Assembly (NCBI GenBank): GCA_947471745.1
Contig: CANJKZ010000777.1
Location: 124,001-188,000 of the forward strand
Origin: Closterium sp. Naga37s-1
Taxonomy: Eukaryota > Streptophyta > Zygnematophyceae > Desmidiales > Closteriaceae
Direction of reading: 5' to 3'
Length of the DNA stretch: 64,000 nucleotides
The position numbers and the translations under genes were made by a program. The notes beneath the pieces were generated by a model. That model did not search any database. It was not told where the DNA came from and saw only the letters and a list, made by a program, of their open reading frames with translations. This document shows positions 22,806-31,255 of this stretch, piece after piece; positions within the stretch are counted from its first letter, which is position 1; every line of letters starts with the position of its first letter.

Positions 22806-24116
22806 CGTGTCTACTGCTGCTGCGGCCGGTGCCGGCAAGTCTGCTGCTGCGAGTGCACCTGCTGCTGCTACCTCCTCCCCGCCCTCCACAACCGCCTTCC
22901 CCGTCCCGAGCACAACCCTTTCTAAACTCCTCCCCTTGCCACTTCCGCGTCCCCCGCCCCTCCTTCCGCCTCTCCCTCGCCCTCTTCCCTTCCCTCCTCC
23001 CCTACCTCTGCCTTTGAAGCTCACAGGTGATTCTTCCTCCTCTTCCTGCCCCTCCTCTCCTTGCTTCCCACCCTTTTCTCGGTTCACCCCCTTATCTGTC
23101 TCCTCCTCTCCTCCCCTCTGCTCTACCCCTTCCACTTCCGTTTCCTCTTTCCGTTCCCCCTCCTCTTGCTTCTTTCCTGCTTCTCGTCTCTCCTCATCTC
23201 CCCTCTCCGCTTCTCGCCTCTCTCCCTCTCGCCTCTCTCCCTCTTGCCTCTCCTCCCCTCGCCCCTGCTCTAATCTTTCCCCCAGCTCGCCCTCCGCCTG
23301 TCCTCCACCCCTCGCTAACCCTTTCCCTGTCACCTTCTCTGGTCCCCCCCTAGCAACAACCAAACTCAAATCAAATTCCTTTTCCTTTTCCTTTTCGTTC
23401 CCACATTTACTAGGGCTCCAACTCCCACCATAACCATACACCTGCGTCTCCTCGTCCTCCCCCACGATCTGAGTATCCGCCAGCCATCCATCCCCCGCCC
23501 AGTCCATCTCCTCTGTCTCGCCCCCCACTTCCCCGCCCTCCCCTCCGCCACACCCCTTCCACAGCTCCCCCCACTCCTCCGCCACCGCCATCTCTCCCCC
23601 ACTCCCCTCCACCTTCCCCCCGCTGTCTTCCGCCTCCACCCTTCCGCCAGCCATTTCCCCGCGAGCATTTTCCCCCGGCTCCTGCGCGTCGTGATTCCCT
23701 CTTATCCGTTCGACGCTCAGACCTTCCGTCACACCAGCGAAAACCTTCGCCAGTACGCCGCCCATTTCGCCCTCTTCGACAGCCTTCGCCCTCCCACTCC
23801 TGCTGTTTCTTACCCTAGAGATAGAGTTATCGGCAATCCCAAGGGACTGACCACAACTCGCCTCGCCACTACTAAGACGTGGACCAGACCTCGCAGCCAG
23901 GCTCGGACTACACTCAGGAGGCAGGCTCGAAGTAGGCTTGGGACCCTTGTTCAGACTAGGTTTGCTGTCGTCCCCGTTAACGAGAAACGACACGTCCGGT
24001 GACGGAGTGTGCTGTCGCGTTGTATTAGCGTGAGGCTCTAGCGAGCCATTCGCGTTGACCTCTAGCGTATCAATTTTGTGCGAAGGCTTGCGACGGCTTC
24101 GCGTAGCAGCAACCAT
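17096..24116 (-). CDS. Giant tandem-BRCT DNA-damage-response-type protein (C-terminus incomplete)
   Basis: Exon 1 runs 24116-17478 (exactly 2213 codons, phase 0, donor GTGAGC). Exon 2 is about 17186-17096 (acceptor ctccag). The last piece is not found. I start at the ATG at 24114-24116; an in-frame GTG lies just upstream. The N-terminal ~2030 residues are low complexity: Glu/Gly/Lys blocks, poly-Ala, repeated 'AEAGGAAEAGGAA'. They contain 'ADTQIV', 'DEETQVY', 'GEDTQVDAL' and 'GEDTQIALDAL', TQ motifs typical of ATM/ATR targets. BRCT 1 lies at about 2045-2160 ('CTHFVSAPQITRSINLLVAI', 'VCTADWLHAC'). BRCT 2 starts near 2175 ('GQRVFVTPNTTPDAHSLAAV') and continues in exon 2 ('PTVIVSCQADKPMWEVQALK'). 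This architecture matches MDC1/PTIP-like proteins and plant BRCT homologues that read phosphorylated histone H2A; nuclear chromatin recruitment is inferred. Reverse-strand frames over this gene are shadows. Confidence 0.85.
17244..17372. repeat. 42-bp tandem repeat in a BRCT-gene intron
   Basis: Three copies, nearly identical, of a 42-bp unit beginning 'caggagagagcagagactgg', starting at 17244, 17286 and 17328. It lies in the intron between exons 1 and 2 of the BRCT gene. Confidence 0.88.
20655..20830. repeat. 18-bp coding repeat in the BRCT gene
   Basis: About ten 18-bp units 'ggcctctgctgctccccc', in frame on the minus strand, encoding six-residue 'EAGGAA' repeats with rare E/V/R variants. 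The period is a multiple of 3, so unlike the spurious repeat frames elsewhere it is compatible with translation. Confidence 0.85.
22741..22806. repeat. GCT/GCG trinucleotide repeat encoding poly-alanine
   Basis: Uninterrupted GCT from about 22762 to 22804 after imperfect GCT/GCG units. On the minus strand it is in frame as poly-Ala (about 20 residues) within the disordered part of the BRCT protein. A likely length-variable microsatellite. Confidence 0.85.
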
Positions 24117-24872
24117 CGTTACCACCTAGGGTGACGATCGGTGATCTAAGACGACATAAGTTGACTAATTTCTGCAAGAGTATACCGCGCAACACTGAAC
24201 AGAGTACTTTGAAAGATTTGCAAATATATCTGTTTTTACGGACACTAGGAAAACCTTGAAACAAGCAGCTTAGCGTCGTAGTGTGAGGAATGATAAGACG
24301 GAAATAAATCAACCCACTGAAGAAAGACGAAGCTCCGAAATTTATTATAAAATGGAGCAGCCATGGAACCTTGAACGTGTGCAAGAAGCATGAAAGCTGC
24401 ACCCTGAATTTCAAGGGTAGGCTTTCCCGCCAAATCCCGCCTCAACTTTATGAATCATCATCCTCGTATGGGTGACGATGAAATCTAGGTCGCAGGTTGG
24501 TTCAGGCCCGAACCTGCAATGCTGGCTGGGGAACGTAAAGCTGACGCTCCCGCCCGCTTCTTTCCATACCCAGATGCTCTTATTCCCGATACAAGCAGCG
24601 AACAGCATGGAACTAGCGTGAACTGAACCAAAAAGTGTAGCACCAAAAGCTCAGTGTTTTTCGACCTTCCCAAAATATTGTTCTTCCCCTCAACCACAGA
24701 GGTTCAGCGCAGCAAAACCAGTCACGAAAATTAGAGGTCAACGCATCGTCTCTCACTCAATAATCGCCGCATTGCGATCCAAGTAATCGGTTTCCCGCTT
24801 CCTCGCTTTCTACTCCTCGCGTGCTCGTCCGTTCTTTTCCTCTTCCTTCGTCTTTCCAGACATATATCTCAA
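24117..24872. promoter_or_regulatory. Shared divergent upstream region of the BRCT and BRX1 genes
   Basis: About 750 bp separates two head-to-head start codons, so both promoters must lie here. Composition is balanced and AT-richer than the genes. 'tttattataaaatgg' at about 24340 is a possible TATA-like site, unproven. A 65-codon minus-strand frame at 24411-24608 shows no domain and is not called. Confidence 0.45.
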
Positions 24873-27800
24873 ATGGCGAGGTCGAAACCTGCGCCGGTGA
24901 AGAGGGTGAAGCCAGCGACCCGGAACCCGCTAGGCGTGGCGAAGTCCTCCGTGAAAATACAAAAAGCGACGGTTACCGCCGCGGCGCCAGCCGCGAAAGG
25001 CCAATCGCGCATTAGCGCGAAATCGAAGCCGCTTTTAACGAAAAAACAGGAGATGATCGCGAAGAAGAAGCAGAAGAAAATCGCAGCGAAGACAGCCGCG
25101 GAAGAAGCGACGAAAGCCAATCAGAGCACGCGAGTCGTCCACGTGGGGCTTATCCCGAAGAGCGAGTTGCAGGGGAAAGCGGCGGGCGCGTTAGCGGGGG
25201 CACTGCAGGGGAAGGCAGTGGTGGGGTTTAAGAAGGAGAAGGTTCTGGTTCTGTCGTCGCGAGGCATTGTGTACAGGTCGGTCGTTGTGTCGGTGTCAGG
25301 GTTGGGCCACTGACGGGGGCAGGGTTGCATTAGGGTTCTGCGGGGTTCAGGGGTTTCTACCTTTGGTCGAGGCTTGGCTTATCCCACCGCTTACGCTTAT
25401 CCGCCTGCCTCTCCCAGGTACCGCCATCTAATGGAGGACATCACAGCGGTCTTACCGCACAGCAAGAAGGAGCCAAAGGTGGACTTAGCACTGCTAGTGG
25501 TGCCTTCCCACGCATGGAATGGTCATGTGCCCCTCTCTCACTCTTTATCGTTTTCCTGCCTGCTTTCTTCTCCCAGGTACCGCCATCTAATGGAGGACAT
25601 CACGGCGCTGTTGCCGCACAGCAAGAAGGAGCCCAAGGTGGACGTGGCTCGCGGCCGTCAGCTCAACGAGGCTCTTTCTGAGCTCATGGACTTACGGGGC
25701 TGCTCCCTGTGCCTCTTCTTCGAGGTGAGGTGCTTTGCTGCCTTGCTCACTTCACCCCTCCCCACCCCACCTTACTCCACTCCTCTCTGAGCTCATGGAC
25801 TTACGGGGCTGCTCGCTTTGCCTCTTCTTCGAGGTACGGTGCCGCCCTCAGCTCCCCTCACCCCACCCACCCGCTCCCCCCAGGCCATCCCATCTTGTTC
25901 CGTGCCCCGCCCTTTCCCTCCCCTTCCCCTCCCCTCTCCCTCCCCTTTCCCCCCCTCTCCATCCGCCCCGCCACACCTTGCCCCTCACACTTTGGCTTCC
26001 TCACTGCATGCCCTGAGTGGACTCGTTTGACCGCCCCTGTCACTCAGTCCCTGCCCCGTGCCTTATACGCACAAGCGCAAGACCTGCAGCTCTGTCTGTG
26101 CCACTGCCAGCCATCTGTGTTCATGCCCCTGCCGCCCATACACTGGTGGTGCCAGCCATCTCTCTCCTTCCATCTCTCTCCTTCCATCTCTGTTTCCCTC
26201 TCACTGCCAGATGCGCAAGCAGAGAGACCTATACCTGTGGCTAAGCAAGGGGCCCTCGGGTCCTTCCGTGAAGTTTCTCGTCAGTGCAGGTATGCTCGCT
26301 CGTCGTACCCGTGGGTGTGTTGTTCGAATGTGCATGCTTGAGTAACGTTTCTGCACGCACGCCATGTGACACGTCTCAAAGCGACCAAGTTTTGGTACAA
26401 GCTCCAACCTCCAATTGTGCGCCTACCCCTGTCAAATCCCTTTCCACCCCCTTAACCCCTCGTCCACACATTTTCCTTAGCAGCGCACACAATGAAAGAG
26501 CTGAAGCTGCCAGGCAACCACCTCAAGGGCTTTCCTTGTTCACCCACTCCTCTCCCATGCTTCTCCCCTCTTCCACCTCCCCCCACCCTCCGCGCCATCC
26601 CTCCACACCCCCCGCCTCTACCCCCCCAGTGCACACAATGGAGGAGCTCATGCTCACAGGCAACCACCTCAAGGGCCGTCCGTCCTTGTCCGCCCACTCA
26701 ACTCGCCCACTCCCCCTCCTTCCTTACTCCCCCTATCACACCACATCCCCCCCCACCAACCCCCCAGTGCACACAATGGAGGAGCTCAAGCTAACGGGCA
26801 ACCACCTCAAGGGCTCGCGTCCCTTCCTCACCTTCTCGCCCTCGTTCGACCGCCTGCCCTTCCTCTCCGTTCTCAAGGAGCTCTTCATCCAGGCACGCTC
26901 ACACAATCCCCCCCCCCCCCCCTCCTCCCCTTCATCTTGTTCCACCTCATCTAGACACGCACGTACGCTCCCCCTCCCACTGACGCTCCCCCTCCCACTG
27001 ACGCTCCCCCTCCCACTGACGCTCCCCCTCCCACTGCACTCACCTTCAACCCCTCGTTTGACCGCCTACCCTTCCTCTCTGTTCTCAAGGAGCTCTTAAT
27101 CCAGGCACGCCCTCACGGCCTTCTTTCTCATGCACTCACGGATGCACGCTCACGTGCCCTTCTTTCTCATGCACTCACGGATGCACGCTCACGTGCCCTT
27201 CTTTCTCATGCACTCACGGATGCACGCTCACGTGCCCTTCGTTCTCATGCACTCACGGATGCACGCTCACGTGCCCTTCTTTCTCATGCACTCACGGATG
27301 CACGCTCACGTGCCCTTCGTTCTCATGCACTCACGGATGCACGCTCACGTGCCCTTCTTTCTCATGCACTCACGGATGCACGCTCACGTGCCCTTCTTTC
27401 TCATGCACTCACGGATGCACGCTCACGTGCCCTTCTTTCTCATGCACTCACGGATGCACGCTCACGTGCCCTTCTTTCTCATGCACTCACGGATGCACGC
27501 TCACGTGCCCTTCTTTCTCATGCACTCACGGATGCACGCTCACGTGCCCTTCTTTCTCATGCACTCACGGATGCACGCTCACGTGCCCTTCTTTCTCATG
27601 CACTCACGGATGCACGCTCACGTGCCCTTCTTTCTCATGCACTCACGGATGCACGCTCACGTGCCCTTCTTTCTCATGCACTCACGGATGCACGCTCACG
27701 TGCCCTTCTTTCTCATGCACTCACGGATGCACGCTCACGTGCCGTGCCCTTACCCATTGCAGTCTCGCTCTACTCTGTCACTTCTTCCCTTCAAGTATAG

Positions 27801-29358
27801 AAGTCTGTTTTTGCATCAGGGTCCTTCGCCTTGCTGCCCACCCACTAACCCATCCCCCTCTCCCCCCCCCCCTCTGTGAGCGCATGCAGACGTTTGCAAC
27901 CCCCAAGGGCCACCGCAAGTCGAAGCCATTCTACGATCATGTGCTCACATTCACCTACCTGGATGGCCGCATCTGGTTCAGAAACTACCAAGTGAGGCTG
28001 CTCTAACCGATTGCGGCATGTGCTCTCATTCACCTACCTAGCTGCATCTGCTCTATACGCCAACGTTGGTGATTGGTCCGTCTTAACACTAACACAGTTG
28101 CTGACAGCATTCCTGTCCTATTCATTCTGTCCTGTCAGATATGCATTCCTGGAGCAGAGGGGGCAGCGAGAATCGATGACATCACGATGGAGAAGATGTC
28201 GCTGGTGGAGGTGGGTGCTGCACACACATAGTGCGGTGCGGTACGGTTTGGTGTGGTGTGTAGGTAGGCGCTGCACACTGTGGTGAGAGTTTCAATTATG
28301 CATTTCTGGAGCCGAGGGGGCGGCCGGAATTGATGGCATCACCATGGAGAAGATGTCGCTAGTGGAGGTGGGCATAGTAAAGACATGCCTGTGGTGTGGT
28401 CGTGTGTGGTGCAGTGCGGTGTGGTGCAGTCTGGTATGGTGAGGTGTGGTGCGGGTGTGTTATGAGCGTCTTGGATTTGCATTCATGTGGCAGAGGGGGC
28501 ATCCAGAATTGATGACATCACCATGGAGAAGAAGTCACTAGTGGAGGTGGGTGCTACAGAGACTGGTGTGGTGCAGTGTGGTGTGGAGTCAAACCCATAG
28601 AGGAGCAGAGGGGGCGGCCGGAATTGAAGACATCACCATGGAGACGATGTCACTTGTGGAGGTGGGCATAACAAATGAGTCACAAGGATGCTGGTGTGCT
28701 GCGGTGGGGTGCAGTGAGGTGTCATGTGGTGCTGGTGTGCTGCTGTGCGGTGCGAGGGTAGGCGTTTCAGAGTCATGCCTGTGGTGAGGAGGCATACCTA
28801 CAATCACGAGGGTCAACAGTAGACGCTCTGTTACTGTTGCTGATGTCTCGGGACAGAGTGCACTTTGTTTGTTGCTAGTGAAGATTTCACTGTCTGTGTA
28901 TTCGCTGCCTCCGTTTTCTCCTTCACCTCGTTTCCCAAACCTGACTCTTCTGCCGTGCCGTGCAGGTGGGACCTCGCTTCTGTTTAAATCCCATTCGTGT
29001 GTTCTCTGGCACATTCGGTGGGCCCACTCTTTATGAGAATCCAAGTTACATTTCACCAAATAAGGTGTGTATAAATCTGGATGACGCAACAGGAACATTA
29101 TTGTTTGCATGTTTGATCATACTCGATCCGCTTATGTTTAGCGACACACACACATCCATCACATTCAGTGGGCCGTCTCCGCTGTTGCCCTTTCAGATCC
29201 GTATCAATGAGAAGAAGAAGCACGGGGAGGAGTATCGGGAGAAGGTGCACGAGAGGCACTCTAGGGAGACATACAAGGTGGTGAATGCTCTTCCTGTGGA
29301 AGATTTGGCTCACGTCTGGGATGGGAAGGAGGATGGGGAGGAGGATGGAGAGGAGTGA
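24873..29358 (+). CDS. BRX1: Ribosome biogenesis protein BRX1 (Brix domain)
   Basis: Eight exons by splice sites and homology: 24873-25276, 25577-25724, 26211-26289, 26768-26892, 27890-27991, 28139-28210, 28966-29064, 29197-29358. They total 1191 nt, 397 codons with the stop, 396 residues. The N-terminal ~115 residues are basic and Ala/Lys-rich, as expected of a nucleolar protein. The Brix domain then runs in the conserved order 'VLVLSSRGIVYRYRHLMEDI', 'LLPHSKKEPKVD', 'CSLCLFFEMRKQRDLYLWLS', 'GPSVKFLVSAVHTMEELKLT', 'GNHLKGSRP', 'HRKSKPFYDHV', 'IWFRNYQI', 'VGPRFCLNPIRVFSGTFGGP', 'TLYENPSYISPN', with an acidic C-terminus. BRX1 acts in assembly of the 60S ribosomal subunit in the nucleolus. Intron 4 uses a GC donor (CAG|GCACGC). 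Introns 1, 2, 3, 4 and 6 hold partial exon copies (separate entries). It is divergent from the BRCT gene. Confidence 0.95.
25418..25484 (+). repeat. Copy of the first 67 nt of BRX1 exon 2, with acceptor
   Basis: Lies in intron 1 behind an intact 'ctcccag' acceptor and copies 25577-25643. The five differences change one residue (Val for Leu); the other three altered codons are synonymous. It has no copy of the exon's second half or donor. Confidence 0.93.
25786..25833 (+). repeat. Copy of the last 48 nt of BRX1 exon 2, with donor
   Basis: Lies in intron 2, copies 25677-25724 and is followed by a usable donor 'gtacgg'. Only two differences, both synonymous (TCC/TCG, CTG/CTT). Confidence 0.93.
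26484..26530 (+). repeat. Copy 1 of the first 47 nt of BRX1 exon 4, with acceptor
   Basis: Lies in intron 3 behind 'ccttagcag'. It resembles 26768-26814; encoded 'HTMKELKLPGNHLKG' against 'HTMEELKLTGNHLKG'. It then diverges into C-rich intron sequence. Confidence 0.9.
26630..26676 (+). repeat. Copy 2 of the first 47 nt of BRX1 exon 4, with acceptor
   Basis: Lies in intron 3 behind 'acccccccag'. Encodes 'HTMEELMLTGNHLKG', one residue away from the real exon at 26768-26814. It sits 146 bp after copy 1 and 138 bp before the real exon. Confidence 0.9.
27039..27104 (+). repeat. Copy of the last 66 nt of BRX1 exon 4, with GC donor
   Basis: Lies in intron 4 and copies 26827-26892, including the following 'gcacgc' donor. 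Most changes in the second half are synonymous (TTC/TTT, CTG/CTA, TCC/TCT), with one Phe-to-Leu near the end; two residues differ near its start. Confidence 0.9.
27115..27745 (+). repeat. 39-bp minisatellite in BRX1 intron 4
   Basis: About 16 almost identical 39-bp units starting 'tgcactcacggatgcacgct'; rare units read 'ttcgttctc' in place of 'ttctttctc'. The unit begins just after the exon 4 end copy. Its period is a multiple of 3, giving a long repeated frame, but it lies inside an intron and encodes nothing recognisable. Confidence 0.93.
28296..28366 (+). repeat. Second version of BRX1 exon 6
   Basis: Copies 28139-28210 with the frame preserved ('GAEGAAGIDGITMEKMSLVE') and donor GTGGGC. 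The acceptor AG immediately before the copy is not conserved ('ttcaat'). Confidence 0.88.
28475..28546 (+). repeat. Third version of BRX1 exon 6
   Basis: Frame preserved ('AEGASRIDDITMEKKSLVE'), donor GTGGGT. The first ~15 nt are divergent and the acceptor is unclear. Confidence 0.85.
28600..28661 (+). repeat. Fourth version of BRX1 exon 6
   Basis: Frame preserved ('GAEGAAGIEDITMETMSLVE'), donor GTGGGC. Upstream 'cccatagagg' offers a weak AG. The intervals between versions share 'gtggtgcggtgtggtg' simple repeats. Confidence 0.85.
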
Positions 29359-29839
29359 CTAGAAAATGTGAAGCTGTGACGATTGATATTGAAACAATAG
29401 TACCGTAGGTAATGTCTGATCTGAAGCATGCTTTTAATGTGGTTCTGAAGTGAGATAGTTAGCTACCAGTATTAGCAAGTGAGGACGTCACTAGGGGCAC
29501 AGAAAATTGGGAGATATTGCATACTGTCCTCTCTGCTGGTGGAGCTCGTTTTGCTCTAGCCAACCCTGCCAGACTAGTGGATGCTGGGTGTTTCTCAAAC
29601 CAGCCATGTTTCTCATTTTGATACATATACGAAACCTCAGGATAATTACGGTACGATTTGTTTGGTAAATAAATGTCCCAGGAAATATGGGAGGTGTTGC
29701 ATGTTGGGAGGTGAGGTAGCAGGGTTGGCTAGTCGAGGTGTTGGGCGGGTTGAGGGCTTTGGTTTCGCCCAACTTCTCGCCAATCTCAAACACATTTCGC
29801 TGACTCAGTAGACCCCAGGGGCCACTTCGCGTTTGGTTG
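29359..29839. other. BRX1 3' region and spacer
   Basis: Contains the likely 3' untranslated end of BRX1. No other gene is recognised; a 76-codon frame at 29581-29811 has no domain. Confidence 0.4.
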
Positions 29840-29847
29840 CATGAGTC

Positions 29848-30616
29848 CAGGGCCTCAGATGTCAGGAATTTTACCCTGAATTCCTGAAGTTTGACCCCCG
29901 TTTTTTATCATGACCCTGATGCATCAGCCTTTTTTTTTCAACGACCCTGATGTTTCAGTGTTTTTAAATTTCGAACTCTGATTTTCCAGTGTTTTGTGTT
30001 TGAGGACACTGACGAGTCAGTGTTGTATCGGGGTCTACCCTGAAACCGAAAATTCCTTGTTTTGGCGCGCCGTCACTGTGCACCGTGCACCAAGGGGATT
30101 TCTGGCGAAACATGCTCTGACAGGGCGAATCTCTTGTGTGAGGGGCGAATCTGCTGCTGTGTCAGGGCAAATCTGCTATGATTGGGCGAATTTGCTGTGC
30201 TGCGACAGCGCGTAACGACTGTGCGAGGTCGAATTTGCCGTCAGTGCGAATCTGCTGTGACGAACCAAGTCCGAATCATCAGTCAAGTACACAACCAGAG
30301 ATCAGAAACAATTCTTAACAATTGTCCTATTCGATTGGGACAAGATTTCTGACCAATCAGACACGGAAATAGCAGAATCCTGGCCGAATTTGGGAATTGT
30401 AAAGTGAGGGCAGTCTGATTCGCTGTGTTATGACAGCATACCAGTAAAGCAACTATGCTGATCAGTGTTGAAGTTGTAGAAACCCTGATTGATCAGCGTT
30501 TTATTTCTAACAACCCTGTAAATTCAGTGTTTCACACTAGACGACACTGAAAATCAGTGTTACCCTCCTAGGGACACTGAGTGCTCAGGGTACACAAAAA
30601 CCAATCTGAGGCCCTG
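29848..30616. mobile_element. hAT-type non-autonomous DNA element
   Basis: 769 bp bounded by perfect 13-bp inverted repeats CAGGGCCTCAGAT and a perfect 8-bp target duplication CATGAGTC (29840-29847 and 30617-30624). CAGGG ends plus an 8-bp duplication are diagnostic of the hAT superfamily. It holds no transposase frame. Two subterminal clusters (29880-30030 and 30475-30595) carry about eight short palindromes of the form (A)CCCTGA–N4–TCAGTGTT, likely transposase-binding repeats or hairpins. Confidence 0.88.
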
Positions 30617-30624
30617 CATGAGTC

Positions 30625-31060
30625 CCATATTGCACAAATACTATCCTTGCCAGTTTCCCACCCAACCCCCTCCGCAAACACTGTTTCAATTTTGCTAGCC
30701 AATCAGCTCAGTGTTTCAAATTGACTAGCCAATCAACTTCCTTCGTACAACCCGTAACCTCAATTCGCAAAACCAGCACCTGCAAAACAACTATCAATCA
30801 ACCTTACTAAGGTTGCCCAGCGCGGCCCGCAATTTGGGCCGCGAGCTTTAAAGCTCAAGGCCCAAATTAAGACAAGACTCTCCAAGGAGTCTGCAGAGCA
30901 GTCGTCATAAGAGCAGTCGTCATATTTCAGATCTCAATCATACAGCACACTAGATTGCAAATTACAAAGATAATGAGGATATAACGAGACGAAAATAACT
31001 ACCACTGGTATAGATACGAGGCTAACGAGGCTACTAACTAGCGTAAGGGCGGGAGGGTGG
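30625..31060. other. Hairpin-rich spacer
   Basis: No gene. It contains the hairpin CGCGGCCC/GGGCCGCG (about 30819-30841), the palindrome GAGCTTTAAAGCTC (30842-30855), and an AGACTC/GAGTCT hairpin within a 44-bp segment (30866-30909) repeated exactly at 31212-31255. Confidence 0.6.
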
Positions 31061-31214
31061 GTTCTAGATTCAGATCTAGAAATGATTCGACTAGGTGGCA
31101 GGTCTGTGGACCTGCCACGAGATAAGGAGCAGATGACTCCTTACTGCATAATCCTTTACAAGTCTTGTCATAATCTTTAAATTTTGAAAATTGTATTTAA
31201 AAATTTTACATATT
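31061..31214. repeat. 154-bp dispersed repeat, copy 1
   Basis: Identical over 154 bp to 34841-34994, same orientation. It contains the hairpins GTGGCAGGTC–TGTG–GACCTGCCAC and AAGGAG/CTCCTT, the palindromic TCTAGA…TCTAGA, and an AT-rich tail. Confidence 0.95.
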
Positions 31215-31255
31215 AAGACAAGACTCTCCAAGGAGTCTGCAGAGCAGTCGTCATA

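Noticed and set aside
24411-24608. 65-codon minus-strand frame in the divergent promoter
   Set aside because: No domain, no splice partner, and it lies in the upstream region of two confirmed genes.
27130-27879. 249-codon frame with a 13-residue repeat 'MHSRMHAHVPFFL'
   Set aside because: It lies in BRX1 intron 4, between exons fixed by homology and phase; it is an intronic minisatellite.
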